A stretch of DNA of 64,000 nucleotides from SAR116 cluster bacterium AG-355-O21 (GTDB taxonomy: Bacteria > Pseudomonadota > Alphaproteobacteria > Thalassobaculales > Thalassobaculaceae): assembly GCA_003280605.1 (NCBI GenBank), contig QCEM01000002.1, positions 81,292-145,291 on the forward strand. The letters run 5' to 3'. The notes beneath the pieces are model-generated. The model did no database searches and had not been told where the DNA came from. It saw only the letters and a program-made list of their open reading frames with translations. Positions 10,001 to 21,134 of the stretch are shown piece by piece. A program made the position numbers and the translations under genes. The number at the start of each line of letters is the position of its first letter. The first letter of the stretch is position 1.

Positions 10001-10458
10001 ACATCAGCTACGGCAACCTTGGCCTCGATGTTGTTTATGGAAATTTAGGCGATGACGTGGTCTACGGCGGCCGGAATGTCGATACGATCTTTGGTGGCTG
10101 GAATGATGATGTCGTCTTTGGGAACAAAGGCAACGATCTTTTATTTGGCAACAAGAACAATGATACATTGTACGGCGGTGAGGGTGACGATACGTTAAGT
10201 GGTGGTGAAGGTGTTGACAGGTTTGTCTTTGAGGTTGATTCAGGCACCGACATCTTGACGGATTTCGATATCGATGCCGGCGAGGTTTTAGATTTCCGAC
10301 TTTTGAATCTGAACCTTGAATTCGATGACTTCAGGATCTCCCATATGACTGAGACAGCGAACGGTAACGTGCAGCTTGATTTTGGCGATGGCAATGTGTT
10401 GACGTTGCTTGGTGTCCGTATCGATGACCTACAGGCATCGCATTTCGATCTTATCTGA
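7001..10458 (+). pseudogene. RTX (hemolysin-type calcium-binding repeat) protein, disrupted by one frameshift and one in-frame stop
   Basis: Three consecutive ORFs (7001-8074, 8008-9717, 9730-10458) of GGxGxDxUx nonapeptides; frameshift at G6 tract 8010-8015; ORF2 and ORF3 share a frame and are separated by TAA 9715-9717 inside a conserved module. Confidence 0.75.
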
Positions 10459-10618
10459 TCTTGGCGCCGCAGTGTTTATCGGCAGGTTAAGTATTTTCGC
10501 GCTTGCCTGTTGACCGTGTCCGCCTAGGATAAGCGGCAGGGTTTGTCTGCGGCAGTTGTCCAATTGCCGCGATCGATGGACAGACCAAAAACCGCCACGT
10601 CGAGTGACTTGATAACCG

Positions 10619-11650
10619 ATGCATATGAACGCAACGCCAACAGCCAAGCACAGCGGCCGGATTGACCCTACGGCATTAGCAGCAGGCGTTATCGCTGCTG
10701 ATAGAACGGCGATCGGCCGCGCCATCACATTGGTTGAAAGTCGAAACCCGGCGCATCGAACAAGCGCCCGGGAAATGCTGACCTTGATTGCACCGCATGC
10801 AGGTGGCAGCCAACGGGTTGGCATTACCGGTGTTCCCGGTGTGGGCAAAAGCACCTTCATCGATGCTTTTGGGTCGATGCTGACGGCCGCCGGTAAACGG
10901 GTTGCGGTTTTGGCGGTTGATCCATCGAGCACCCGTTCCGGTGGCTCGATCCTAGGTGATAAAACCCGTATGGCGCGGCTATCGGTTGACCCTAATGCTT
11001 TTGTGAGACCGTCACCATCGGCTGGGACTTTAGGTGGTGTTACCCGCGCGACCCGCGAAACGATGGCGATTTGCGAGGCTGCAGGTTTTGACGTTGTGTT
11101 GGTTGAAACAGTTGGTGTTGGCCAGTCGGAAGTTGCCGTCTCGGCAATGGTGGACTTCTTTTTGGTGCTGATGCTGCCAGGGGCCGGTGACGAGCTGCAA
11201 GGGATCAAAAAAGGCTTGTTGGAAATTGCCGACATGATTGCGGTCAACAAGGCGGACGGTGAAAATCTTCGCCGCGCCGAAGATGCCGTGGCGGAATACA
11301 GTAAGGCCCTCCGCATCGTGACCCCGCACGACAGTTCCTGGCGGCCGCCGGTTTTGACCTGTAGTGCTTTGCATGATCACGGACTAACGGCTTTATGGGC
11401 ACAAATCGAGGCACATCATAAACTGACCGGTGAAAACGGTACGCGGTCAGCAAAAAGACAAACCCAGCGCGTCGGTTGGATGTGGGATAGTTTGCGCGAT
11501 CAACTGCTGGCACGTTTGGAAGACGATGATCGCGTTCGCCAACATGTGCCAATCCTTGAAAATAAAGTGGCTGCCGGTCAATTGTTGGCCAGCGTCGCCG
11601 CCGAGGAACTGTTAGAGTTATTTTTGTCGACACCTTTGAATGAGGAATAA
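10619..11650 (+). CDS. meaB: Methylmalonyl-CoA mutase-associated GTPase MeaB (ArgK/YgfD family)
   Basis: GITGVPGVGKSTFIDAFG P-loop; LAVDPSSTRSGGSILGDKTRM; ETVGVGQSE. Confidence 0.9.
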   Translation: MHMNATPTAKHSGRIDPTALAAGVIAADRTAIGRAITLVESRNPAHRTSAREMLTLIAPHAGGSQRVGITGVPGVGKSTFIDAFGSMLTAAGKRVAVLAVDPSSTRSGGSILGDKTRMARLSVDPNAFVRPSPSAGTLGGVTRATRETMAICEAAGFDVVLVETVGVGQSEVAVSAMVDFFLVLMLPGAGDELQGIKKGLLEIADMIAVNKADGENLRRAEDAVAEYSKALRIVTPHDSSWRPPVLTCSALHDHGLTALWAQIEAHHKLTGENGTRSAKRQTQRVGWMWDSLRDQLLARLEDDDRVRQHVPILENKVAAGQLLASVAAEELLELFLSTPLNEE

Positions 11651-11653
11651 GTA

Positions 11654-12778
11654 ATGACCATCGCCCCACCAGCTCGTGTCGGCATGAGCTTAGATGAAGT
11701 TGATACCCCTGCTTTACTAATTGATCTTGATGCTTTTGAACGCAACCTTGATCGGATGGCAGATGCGGCGGCGCAGTTAGGGGTGCGTCTTCGGGCGCAT
11801 GCCAAAACCCATAAGTCGCCGGTTATCGCGAACATGCAAATCGCGCGTGGTGCGATTGGCCAATGCTGTCAAAAAGTGGGTGAAGCAGAGATTTTGGTCG
11901 CCGGTGGCGTGGCTGACGTTCTGGTCTCAAACCAGGTAATTGGGGCGTCAAAAATTGCCCGTCTGGCCGGCCTGGCGCGGCATGCAACAGTGCGGGTGTG
12001 CGTTGATGACGCCAATAATATCGATGATTTGGCCGCCGCCGCGCGGCAGCATGGTAGTTGCCTGTCGGTGCTTGTTGAAATTGACGTCGGCACCGGTCGT
12101 TGCGGCGTCGCCCCAGGTGCCGCCGCTGTTGCTTTGGCGCAAAAGATCGCGGCGCAAGATGGTTTACAATTCAGCGGTCTGCAAGCCTATCACGGCGGCG
12201 CTCAACATATTCGCGGCTTCACCGAGCGGAAGGCCGCAATTGATCACGCAATTAGCGTCACCCGCGATACCATCGATCAACTGGCGGCCGTCGGTCTTGA
12301 TTGCGAAATTGTGGGCGGCGCGGGTACCGGCACGTTTCGCTTCGAGGGCGCCAGTGGTATTTACACAGAAATTCAAGCCGGGTCTTATGTTTTTATGGAT
12401 GCTGATTATGGTCGAAACTTAGATCTCGACGGTGCCGAAGGTTCTGAATTTGAGCATAGCTTATTTGTGCTGGCGACAGTGATGAGCCGGACCGCTGATG
12501 ACCGCGTTATTGTTGACGGTGGTCTGAAAACTTTTGCTGTTGATTCCGGTTTACCCCTGGTCGCGGACCATCCGGACGCCATATACGTTGGAGCGTCAGA
12601 CGAGCATGGCCGACTGTCAGTTAGCGGCGACGCCAGACAGATTGCTCTTGGGGATCGGTTGCGGCTGATACCTGGACATTGTGATCCAACCGTCAATTTG
12701 CATGATTGGTATGTTGGCATGCGCGGTGATGTGGTCGAAGCCGTTTGGCCGGTGGCCGCCCGTGGCGCGCTGTTTTAG
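11654..12778 (+). CDS. D-threonine aldolase / alanine racemase-fold PLP enzyme (DSD1-like)
   Basis: VDTPALLIDLDAFERNLDRMA...LRAHAKTHKSPVIANMQIARGAIGQCCQKVGEAEILV; C-terminal HCDPTVNLHDWYVGMR. Confidence 0.85.
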   Translation: MTIAPPARVGMSLDEVDTPALLIDLDAFERNLDRMADAAAQLGVRLRAHAKTHKSPVIANMQIARGAIGQCCQKVGEAEILVAGGVADVLVSNQVIGASKIARLAGLARHATVRVCVDDANNIDDLAAAARQHGSCLSVLVEIDVGTGRCGVAPGAAAVALAQKIAAQDGLQFSGLQAYHGGAQHIRGFTERKAAIDHAISVTRDTIDQLAAVGLDCEIVGGAGTGTFRFEGASGIYTEIQAGSYVFMDADYGRNLDLDGAEGSEFEHSLFVLATVMSRTADDRVIVDGGLKTFAVDSGLPLVADHPDAIYVGASDEHGRLSVSGDARQIALGDRLRLIPGHCDPTVNLHDWYVGMRGDVVEAVWPVAARGALF

Positions 12779-12804
12779 GATAAAACCAAGGATAAGCGAC
12801 CGGA

Positions 12805-13239
12805 ATGTCCATGCCCAGTGAAACCATTGACGAAGCCCAACAAGCCTTGATCGAAGAATTCGGTTTTTTCGATGACTGGATGCAGCGCTATGAATATTTA
12901 ATTGATTTAGGCCGCCAACTGGCACCACTTGATGCTGAATTCTTAAAAGATGAGTTCAAACTTCGCGGGTGCCAAAGCCAAGTTTGGCTAATCGCTCGCC
13001 ATGAAGATGATAAGCTGGTGTTTGAAGCAAACTCCGATGCAGCCATTGTCTCCGGCCTTATCGCTGTGGTTTTGCGGATATATTCAAACCGCACAGCGCA
13101 AGAAATCATCGACACGGCACCGGATTTTATTGCCGCTATCGGTCTTGATGACCATTTAAGCCCAACCCGTAAAAATGGCCTTGGCGCGATGCTACAAACG
13201 ATTAAGGAGCGCGCGCAACGGGCACTTGAGCCGGCGTGA
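12805..13239 (+). CDS. sufE: SufE family Fe-S cluster assembly sulfur acceptor
   Basis: 144 aa; DWMQRYEYLIDLGRQLAPL...LRGCQSQVWLIA; LSPTRKNGLGAMLQTIKERA. Confidence 0.9.
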   Translation: MSMPSETIDEAQQALIEEFGFFDDWMQRYEYLIDLGRQLAPLDAEFLKDEFKLRGCQSQVWLIARHEDDKLVFEANSDAAIVSGLIAVVLRIYSNRTAQEIIDTAPDFIAAIGLDDHLSPTRKNGLGAMLQTIKERAQRALEPA

Positions 13240-14369
13240 GCCGCAAGGTCAATATGCCCGCTGCCTGGCGTCAAACGCCAGACGGCCTAGGCCGTTTGCG
13301 AGGCTTGGGCCTGCATCCGCCCGGGCAACCCGGACCATTGAATGCACTGACGGACGTGGCTGGTGTGGCGGTTGGCCATGCTACTTTGATTTCCGGTGAC
13401 GGCCCATTGGTGGTTGGCCAGGGACCTGTTCGAACGGGGGTCAGTGCCATTTTACCGCGCGCAGATTTGACCATCGATCAGGCGGTTTTTGCCGGTCTTT
13501 ATTCGCTCAACGGCAACGGCGAGCTAACAGGAAGCCATTGGATCGAAGAATCAGGCTTGCTGGAAGGGCCGATCACCCTGACAAACACACATTCTTGCGG
13601 TATTGCCCGTGATGCATCGGTTAAATGGGCGACCGCCCGCAGCCGACAACAACGGTTTTTCTTGCCTGTGGCAGGTGAAACCTATGACGGTGATTTGAAC
13701 GATATTAATGGCCATCATGTGCACGAGGAGCATGTTTTTGCGGCATTGGATAATGCCGTCGAAGGCGCCTTTTCGATCGGCAGCGTCGGTGGCGGTACCG
13801 GCATGATCTGTTATGAATTCAAAGCGGGTGTCGGGACGGCATCGCGGCAGATCAACATTGACGTTGACGTGTATACGGTTGGCGTTTACGTGCAGGCGAA
13901 TTTCGGTCTACGTCCAGAATTGGTTGTGGCAGGCGTGCCGGTTGGCCGAAATATTCGCGGCAATGAGATGCGCGGCGGCCGTGACCAGGGATCAATTATC
14001 GGCGTCATTGCAACTGATGCGCCCTTACTACCCCATCAATTGAAGCGCTTGGCGCGGCGGCTGCCGATGGCCATTGCCCGCACCGGCGGCATTGCGCATA
14101 ACGGTTCGGGCGATATCTTTCTCGCTTTTTCATCGGCGTCTGTTGGCCAGTCAGGGCAGCGGATGCACCAGGCCAATTGGCTTGACAATGAGGCCATCGA
14201 CCAATTGTTCAACGCTGTTGTTGAGGCCGGTGAAGAAGCGATCCTCGATTCGATGGTCGCCAATCAAACAATGGTTGGCCGTGACGGCGTCACGGCCCTT
14301 GCATTGCCGCATGAGCGGCTTTGTGCGTTGCTGCAAAACGCACCTCTATGGACGCCGCTTGCAGATTAG
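13236..14369 (+). CDS. P1 family (S58, DmpA-like) N-terminal nucleophile aminopeptidase
   Basis: NALTDVAGVAVGHATL, GSVGGGTGMICYEFKAGVGTASR, nucleophile region GGIAHNGSGDIFLAFSSAS; overlaps sufE stop. Confidence 0.88.
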   Translation: MSRKVNMPAAWRQTPDGLGRLRGLGLHPPGQPGPLNALTDVAGVAVGHATLISGDGPLVVGQGPVRTGVSAILPRADLTIDQAVFAGLYSLNGNGELTGSHWIEESGLLEGPITLTNTHSCGIARDASVKWATARSRQQRFFLPVAGETYDGDLNDINGHHVHEEHVFAALDNAVEGAFSIGSVGGGTGMICYEFKAGVGTASRQINIDVDVYTVGVYVQANFGLRPELVVAGVPVGRNIRGNEMRGGRDQGSIIGVIATDAPLLPHQLKRLARRLPMAIARTGGIAHNGSGDIFLAFSSASVGQSGQRMHQANWLDNEAIDQLFNAVVEAGEEAILDSMVANQTMVGRDGVTALALPHERLCALLQNAPLWTPLAD

Positions 14370-14398
14370 CGCCACACAAAAAAGATCCCTGTGATGCC

Positions 14399-17071
14399 TT
14401 ATGGATCGATGATTTCCTGCGCCGCTGCTTGCGCCGCCGATAAGCGTGCAATCGGTACCCGGAAGGGTGAGCACGAGACGTAGTCCAAGCCACTTCGATG
14501 GCAGAAATGAACCGATGCCGGATCACCGCCATGTTCGCCGCAAATGCCAAGTTTGATATCGGCGCGGGTTGCCCGCCCACGTTCGCTGGCGATCTCGATC
14601 AACTCGCCGACACCTTCTTGGTCCAAGCTAACGAACGGATCCTGCTCAAAGATGCCCTGCGCCTCATAGGTCGCCACAAATGAGCCAATGTCGTCACGGC
14701 TAATGCCATAGGTGGTTTGCGTCAGATCATTGGTGCCAAAACTAAAAAATTCGGCGCTGGCAGCAATATCTCCTGCACGCAACGCAGCCCGCGGCAGCTC
14801 GATCATGGTGCCAATCAGATAGTCGATATTTTGACCGCTTTCACGGACCACATCGGCGGCGGTTTGATCAATGACCGCTTTCAAAATGTCGATCTCGCGT
14901 TTGCTGGCGGCGAGTGGGATCATAATTTCCGGCACCACCGGCTCGGCGCTGTTCGCCGAAACGGCAATGACAGCTTCAAAGATAGCACGTGCCTGCATTT
15001 CACAAATTTCCGGGTAGCTGATGGCCAACCGGCAGCCGCGGTGGCCCAGCATCGGGTTTGATTCATGGAGTTCAAGTACGCGGTGGCGCACAACATCCGG
15101 GCCGACGCCTGCAGCGGCGGCAACATCGGCCATTTCAGCGTCACCATGAGGTAAGAATTCATGCAACGGCGGATCCAGCAACCGGATGGTCACCGGCAAG
15201 CCGGCCATGATTTTGAATAAATCGCTAAAATCTTGACGTTGCATGGGCAAGATTTTCGCCAGCGCGGCGCGTCTGCCGGTCGCATCATTGGCCAAAATCA
15301 TTTCCCGCATGGCAACGATCCGGTCAGCTTCAAAGAACATATGTTCGGTTCGGCACAGACCAATGCCTTCGGCCCCGAAATCGCGGGCTGTTTGGGCGTC
15401 GGCAGGGGTTTCGGCATTGGTCCGAACCCGTAATCGACGCAGCTTATCGGCCCAGGACATGACCGTTGCGAAATCACCGGAAAGGACAGGCTTCACGGTG
15501 GGCACTTGCCCGGCCATGACTTCGCCGGTGGCACCGTCAATGGTGATCCAATCGCCACCTTTGATGGTCCGATCAGCCACGAAAAAACATTCCGCCTGCA
15601 TATCCACGCGAATTGATCCGGCACCGGAAACACAGGGCCGGCCCATGCCGCGGGCAACAACCGCCGCATGGCTGGTCATGCCGCCGCGGGTGGTCAAAAT
15701 CCCCTCGGCAGCATGCATGCCGTGAATGTCTTCAGGGCTGGTTTCGATGCGCACCAAGACAACTTTATCGCCTGCTTGGGCGCGGGCCTCGGCTTCATCG
15801 GCCGTGAACACGACCTGCCCGCTGGCGGCGCCGGGTGAGGCCGGCAAGCCACGCCCTAAAACGTCACGAACAGCGCTTGGATCAAGGGTTGGATGCAGCA
15901 ACTGATCGAGGGCGGACGGCTCAATCCGGCAAACCGCCTCGGCCTCGTTGATCAAGCCTTCAGCAACCATATCAACAGCAATCTTCAAGGCCGCCGAGGT
16001 GGTCCGCTTACCGGAGCGGGTCTGCAACATGTACAGTTTGCCCTGTTGCACCGTGAATTCGATGTCCTGCATATCACGGTAATGCGCTTCCAGGCGGTCG
16101 CGGACCTGACAAAGCTGCGCAAACACGGTCGGCATTGCCTCTTCCATCGCCGCCAAGTCACTGCCCTGGGCCTGCTTGCCGGCAATCGTCAACTGTTGCG
16201 GGGTGCGAATGCCGGCAACCACGTCTTCACCTTGGGCATTAATTAAAAACTCACCGTAGAAAGCATTTTCCCCTGTTGACGGATCGCGGGTAAAGGCAAC
16301 GCCGGTGGCACAATCATCGCCCATATTGCCAAAGACCATGGCCTGCACATTGACAGCGGTCCCCCAAGCAGCGGGGATGGCGTGCAGGTTTCGGTACACA
16401 ATGGCCCGCTGGTTCATCCAGGAATCAAATACCGCACCAATCGCGCCCCATAATTGTGTCATCGGGTCTTGGGGAAAGGCGCTGCCAAGCTCGCTTTGCA
16501 CTTTTTCTTTATATTGCGCCGTTAAGGCCCGCAAATCATCGGCGCTCAGATCCGTATCGAGATCAACGCCGCGTGCTTCTTTTGCAAGTTCAAGCAGTTC
16601 TTCAAAGTGATAATGATCAACCCCAAGAACCACGTTGGCATACATTTGAATGAAGCGGCGATAGCTGTCGAAGGCGAACCTTGGGTCACCGGAGCGGGCT
16701 GCAAGTCCTTCCACAGTGATATCATTGAGGCCAAGGTTCAGAACCGTATCCATCATCCCAGGCATGGATGCCCGCGCCCCTGAGCGCACCGATACCAGCA
16801 ATGGATTTTCCGGGTTGCCAAAACGGCTGTCGGTCGCTTCTTCAACTGCGTTCAGGGCACTGACAACCTGTGCCTGCAGAGTGTCCGGATAGCTGCGATC
16901 ATGGTTGTTAAACCAGGTACAAACCTCGGTGGTAATTGTGAAGCCTGGGGGAACTGGTAGGTCCAATCGTGCCATCTCGGCCAGGTTGGCACCTTTGCCG
17001 CCCAGCAAGTTGCGCATTCCTGTATCACCCTCAGAGGATGTGCCTCCAAACCCATAAACCCATTTGGACAT
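14399..17071 (-). CDS. ppdK: Pyruvate, phosphate dikinase
   Basis: 890 aa; MSKWVYGFGG..MRNLLGGKGANLAEM; phospho-His region LTTRGGMTSHAAVVARGMGRPCVSGAG; GLCRTEHMF; GICGEHGGDPASVHFCHRSGLDYVSCSPFRVPIARL. Confidence 0.97.
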   Translation of the reverse strand: MSKWVYGFGGTSSEGDTGMRNLLGGKGANLAEMARLDLPVPPGFTITTEVCTWFNNHDRSYPDTLQAQVVSALNAVEEATDSRFGNPENPLLVSVRSGARASMPGMMDTVLNLGLNDITVEGLAARSGDPRFAFDSYRRFIQMYANVVLGVDHYHFEELLELAKEARGVDLDTDLSADDLRALTAQYKEKVQSELGSAFPQDPMTQLWGAIGAVFDSWMNQRAIVYRNLHAIPAAWGTAVNVQAMVFGNMGDDCATGVAFTRDPSTGENAFYGEFLINAQGEDVVAGIRTPQQLTIAGKQAQGSDLAAMEEAMPTVFAQLCQVRDRLEAHYRDMQDIEFTVQQGKLYMLQTRSGKRTTSAALKIAVDMVAEGLINEAEAVCRIEPSALDQLLHPTLDPSAVRDVLGRGLPASPGAASGQVVFTADEAEARAQAGDKVVLVRIETSPEDIHGMHAAEGILTTRGGMTSHAAVVARGMGRPCVSGAGSIRVDMQAECFFVADRTIKGGDWITIDGATGEVMAGQVPTVKPVLSGDFATVMSWADKLRRLRVRTNAETPADAQTARDFGAEGIGLCRTEHMFFEADRIVAMREMILANDATGRRAALAKILPMQRQDFSDLFKIMAGLPVTIRLLDPPLHEFLPHGDAEMADVAAAAGVGPDVVRHRVLELHESNPMLGHRGCRLAISYPEICEMQARAIFEAVIAVSANSAEPVVPEIMIPLAASKREIDILKAVIDQTAADVVRESGQNIDYLIGTMIELPRAALRAGDIAASAEFFSFGTNDLTQTTYGISRDDIGSFVATYEAQGIFEQDPFVSLDQEGVGELIEIASERGRATRADIKLGICGEHGGDPASVHFCHRSGLDYVSCSPFRVPIARLSAAQAAAQEIIDP

Positions 17072-17080
17072 GACTTATTC

Positions 17081-19156
17081 CTAACCTTCGATTTCGCCGA
17101 AATCGGCAACCTTACCCATGGCACTTCGGATATGCGTTAGCAGCCGCAAACGATTGATCCGTAACGTCGGATCATCAGCATTGACTATGACGTTCTCGAA
17201 AAACGCGTCAAGAGGTGCGCGGAGCGCCGCCAAGGCTAACATGGCGGCGGCAAAATCCTCGTCCTTGAGCGCCGCCGTTAAGCCGGTATCTGCTGCGCTC
17301 AGGGCTTGATGCAGCGCTTTCTCGGCAGTTTCGGTGAGATGGCTCGGATCAACAGCACCTGTGAAGCTATCACCGGCCTTCTTTTCTTCAGCGGCAACAA
17401 TGTTGCTGGCGCGGCGGAATGCAATCAGCAAGTTTTCGCCGTCGTCGCTGGCAACAAAACGGCTTAACGCCTCAACCCGTGCCAACAGGCGCACCAAATC
17501 GTCCTCACCGCCAAGTGCAAAAACAGCTTGGATCAGGTCATGGCGGACACCTTGCTCACGCAGATGGACTTTCAGCCGGTCGGCAAAGAAAGGCAATAAA
17601 TCAGCTGTTGCCCCAGGGCCGGTCAGGTCGCCGTACAATGATCGGGCGTGATCAAAAACAGTCTGCAAAGGCAACCGCAACTGGTTTTCAACAACCAAGC
17701 GGATGACGCCAAGGGCGGCACGGCGCAGGGCGAAAGGGTCTTTTGATCCGGTCGGTTTTTCATCAATCGCAAAAAACCCAACCAAGAGATCAATTTTATC
17801 GGCCAAGGCAACGGCAATGCTGACCGGCGCGGTGGGGCAATCATCGCTTGGCCCGGCTGGCGCATAATGTTCGGCGATGGCGGCGGCGACAGCTTCCGGC
17901 TCAGCATCGTGGCGGGCGTAATACTGTCCCATGATGCCTTGAACTTCGGGAAATTCATAAACCATGGCGGTGGTCAGATCGGCCTTGGCAAGATGCGCCG
18001 CACGGGCCGCCAAGGCGTGATCGCAGCCGTCAATTGAGCGCGCCAGATAGTCGGCAAGATCCGTCATTCGGGTCACTTTGTCGGCCATGCCGCCCAACTT
18101 TTCGTAAAAAGTGACATTGCCAAGGGCGGCGACACGGCTGGCCAGCGGTGCATCGCGGTCGGTATCCCAAAAAAACTTTGCATCCGATAGGCGGGCCCGC
18201 AAAACCCGCTCGTTACCGGCAATAATGGTCTGATCGCGGTCAGCGTCGGCGGCCATATTAGCAACCACAATAAATCGGTTGGCCAGCTTGCCGGCGCTGT
18301 CTTCCAGAGCAAAATACTTCTGATGGCTGCGCATTGAGGTGGTCAACACCTCCGGCGGGATTTCCATAAACGCGGCATCAATGGTGCCCATGAGTGGATG
18401 CGGCCATTCGACCAAGCCGGCAACCTCATCCAGCAAACCTGGATCGTCAATTAAACGCAGACCTTCGGCGGCGGCCAAGGCGGTGGCCTGCTCTAAGATA
18501 CGGGCTTTACGATCCGCACGGTCCAAAATCACATAAGCGTCGGCCAGCTGTGCCTGGTAATCCTTAAAATTTTGGATTTTGAGCGGCTCGGGCGCCAGGA
18601 AGCGATGGCCGCGGGTTTCGTCCGTGAACCGCAAACGCCAATCACCTAGATCAATCTCGCCGGTCAAGGTGACACCGTCGAATATCGCCAAAACGGCTTG
18701 TAAGGGTCGCACATAACGCTGGGTATTTCGCGCCCATCGCTGGCTTTTTGGCCAGGGCAGGTCGCGGACGGCGCGTTCGCTCAACTCAACCAATAGATCG
18801 GCTGTTGGCCGGCCGCTTTGCTCGACCACCGCAAACAGGAAAAGCCCTTTTGGTGTGTCGCGTTCTTCGACCTGCGCCCGGCTCAGACCAACCGAACCTA
18901 AAAATCCGGCGATGGCTTTTTCAGGTGCGTCAGCCCGTGGACCGCGTTTTTCTTCCCGGCGGTCAGCTTGTGCCAGTGGCAGCTCATCAATCACAAGCGC
19001 CAGTCGTCGGGGCGTCACAAACGCATGGGCGGAACCGAAATCCAAGCCTGCGGCCTGCAAGCCGTCAACGAAAATCCGCTTCAGGTCGGCAGCGGCACGG
19101 GCTTGCATACGGGCTGGAATTTCTTCGGAAAACAACTCCAACAGGAATTCAGCCAT
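17081..19156 (-). CDS. glyS: Glycine--tRNA ligase beta subunit
   Basis: [18 protein letters not shown] start at 19156 (ORF extends to 19210); partner glyQ immediately upstream. Confidence 0.96.
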   Translation of the reverse strand: MAEFLLELFSEEIPARMQARAAADLKRIFVDGLQAAGLDFGSAHAFVTPRRLALVIDELPLAQADRREEKRGPRADAPEKAIAGFLGSVGLSRAQVEERDTPKGLFLFAVVEQSGRPTADLLVELSERAVRDLPWPKSQRWARNTQRYVRPLQAVLAIFDGVTLTGEIDLGDWRLRFTDETRGHRFLAPEPLKIQNFKDYQAQLADAYVILDRADRKARILEQATALAAAEGLRLIDDPGLLDEVAGLVEWPHPLMGTIDAAFMEIPPEVLTTSMRSHQKYFALEDSAGKLANRFIVVANMAADADRDQTIIAGNERVLRARLSDAKFFWDTDRDAPLASRVAALGNVTFYEKLGGMADKVTRMTDLADYLARSIDGCDHALAARAAHLAKADLTTAMVYEFPEVQGIMGQYYARHDAEPEAVAAAIAEHYAPAGPSDDCPTAPVSIAVALADKIDLLVGFFAIDEKPTGSKDPFALRRAALGVIRLVVENQLRLPLQTVFDHARSLYGDLTGPGATADLLPFFADRLKVHLREQGVRHDLIQAVFALGGEDDLVRLLARVEALSRFVASDDGENLLIAFRRASNIVAAEEKKAGDSFTGAVDPSHLTETAEKALHQALSAADTGLTAALKDEDFAAAMLALAALRAPLDAFFENVIVNADDPTLRINRLRLLTHIRSAMGKVADFGEIEG

Positions 19157-20081
19157 TGGCTTGCTCCTGGGCGTCTTTACCGGCGGCAACCCAGCTCTCA
19201 CAGCAGCCACGCGCCAGCGCCCGCACGCGGCCGATATAGGCTTGCCGTTCGGTCACGCTGATCACCCCACGGGCATCCAATAGGTTAAACAAATGACTGG
19301 CTTTCATACATTGATCATATGCCGGTAACGGCACCGGCCGAGAATGCGCTAACAGCGCGTGGCAAGCACGCTCGGCGTCATCGAACTGGCGCAGCAAGGT
19401 ATCGGTGTCGGCGAGCTCAAAATTATGCGTCGAAAACTGCCATTCAGCCTGTTTGAAGATGTCACCATAAACCTTACCGCCTTGGTCTTTCGGCACCCCG
19501 TCCCAATCCAGATCGTAAACACTGTCGACATTTTGGATAAACATCGCCAGACGTTCCAAACCATAGGTCAGTTCAACCGGCACGGGATCACATTCAATCC
19601 CGCCGACTTGCTGAAAATAGGTGAATTGAGTGACTTCCATGCCATCGCACCAAACCTCCCAGCCAAGACCCCAGGCCCCCAAAGTCGGACTTTCCCAGTC
19701 ATCCTCAACAAAGCGAATGTCATGCTGCATGGGATCAAGGCCAATGGCTTTCAGTGAGCCGAGATAAAGTTCTTGGCTATCAACCGGTGACGGTTTCATC
19801 AGCACTTGGAATTGATAGTAATGTTGTAACCGATTCGGGTTCTCGCCATAGCGACCATCGGTTGGCCGCCGCGATGGTTGCACATAGGCGCAGTTCCAAA
19901 TTTCGTCAGGGCCAAGCGCCCGCAAGGTCGTTGCCGGATGAAAAGTTCCAGCGCCAACCTCCATATCATAGGGTTGCAAGATGACGCAGCCTTGGCGCGC
20001 CCAATAGGCTTGCAAGGTCAAAATAAGAGACTGAAAGTCACGCGCGGGTGCGGTGCTATCTGCGGTGGTCGCGGTTGCCAT
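19149..20081 (-). CDS. glyQ: Glycine--tRNA ligase alpha subunit
   Basis: [43 protein letters not shown]; overlaps glyS start. Confidence 0.97.
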   Translation of the reverse strand: MATATTADSTAPARDFQSLILTLQAYWARQGCVILQPYDMEVGAGTFHPATTLRALGPDEIWNCAYVQPSRRPTDGRYGENPNRLQHYYQFQVLMKPSPVDSQELYLGSLKAIGLDPMQHDIRFVEDDWESPTLGAWGLGWEVWCDGMEVTQFTYFQQVGGIECDPVPVELTYGLERLAMFIQNVDSVYDLDWDGVPKDQGGKVYGDIFKQAEWQFSTHNFELADTDTLLRQFDDAERACHALLAHSRPVPLPAYDQCMKASHLFNLLDARGVISVTERQAYIGRVRALARGCCESWVAAGKDAQEQANG

Positions 20082-20174
20082 TCAGAACATCTTTCTTGGC
20101 GGAATGCTGCGGGTGCGAGAAGATAGGCGACGACTGGCTCCGAATCAAGCGAGCATTCGACTGTCGGGCATCGC

Positions 20175-21134
20175 TTAGGTACAAAAATCGCGTGTGATGG
20201 CAGCGCTTAGATCGTCGATCAAATGCCAGGCTTGATCGACCATGCGGCTGTAATGGATGAAGGCATGAACCATCCCGCGATAAATAATGAAATCACCATG
20301 GTTGCCAACGGTGCGCAAGCGATGGGCCAGCTGGACGGACTCGTCAAGCAAAGGGTCAAGACCGGCTGCAAACACATGGACCGGCGGCAAGCCGCTAAGA
20401 TCCGCCGCGCCAAGGCACAGCCGCGGATCGTCGGCGTCAGCATGATCTGCTAACAGCATGTCACGATAGATCGCTAAATCGGCAATCGGTAAGTCAAATT
20501 CGGGGCCGCCAAACTTGCCATAGGATGGGCTGTCCAGCTGCCGAAAATAGGCCCCATAAATAAGCCCTGCCGATTTCAGCGTGTGGCGGCCGTGGTCCCG
20601 GTCCGTAAGCACTGCCGCAAGTGCCCAAGACGCGCCGGCAGAATCCCCAGCAACGGCAATTTTCTCAGGGTTCAGCTGCCAGGCGGTAGCATTGGCAAGA
20701 CTGTACTCGACCGCCGCCAAGCAGTCGTCCAGGGGCTTTGGAAATTTATTTTCCGGCGCCAGTCGATAATCGACAGCAATCACGGCGCAGCCGGATTGTT
20801 GGGCGATCAGGCGCGTGACCTTGTCATGGGTTTGTAAATTACCGACCACATTGCCGCCGCCATGAAAGAAGATAATGCCCGGCAGGCTGCTTCCGGCACG
20901 AGGGTAATAGCGGCGCACAGGGATCGGCCCATGCGGCCCCGGTAATTGATCATCAATCACCTGCGCCAACTCAGGGGCGTCAGCATTCCACCATTGCCGG
21001 CCAAGATCATATTGCCGCCGGGCCTCGGTGATCTCGGTGCCGTTACCTTCCGAGGTCAGATTATGGGCGGCGGCAATCTCGGCCTTGCGCCGCATCGCCA
21101 GGCGCATCTGTGGATCAAGGCGGTGAGCTGCCAT
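20175..21134 (-). CDS. Alpha/beta hydrolase (HSL-type carboxylesterase)
   Basis: FFHGGGNVVG oxyanion motif, VAGDSAGASWALA nucleophile, C-terminal H (MVHAFIHYSRMV). Confidence 0.88.
   Translation of the reverse strand: MAAHRLDPQMRLAMRRKAEIAAAHNLTSEGNGTEITEARRQYDLGRQWWNADAPELAQVIDDQLPGPHGPIPVRRYYPRAGSSLPGIIFFHGGGNVVGNLQTHDKVTRLIAQQSGCAVIAVDYRLAPENKFPKPLDDCLAAVEYSLANATAWQLNPEKIAVAGDSAGASWALAAVLTDRDHGRHTLKSAGLIYGAYFRQLDSPSYGKFGGPEFDLPIADLAIYRDMLLADHADADDPRLCLGAADLSGLPPVHVFAAGLDPLLDESVQLAHRLRTVGNHGDFIIYRGMVHAFIHYSRMVDQAWHLIDDLSAAITRDFCT

Noticed and set aside
15243-15725. 160-aa plus-strand ORF opposite ppdK
   Set aside because: Antisense to a highly conserved housekeeping gene.
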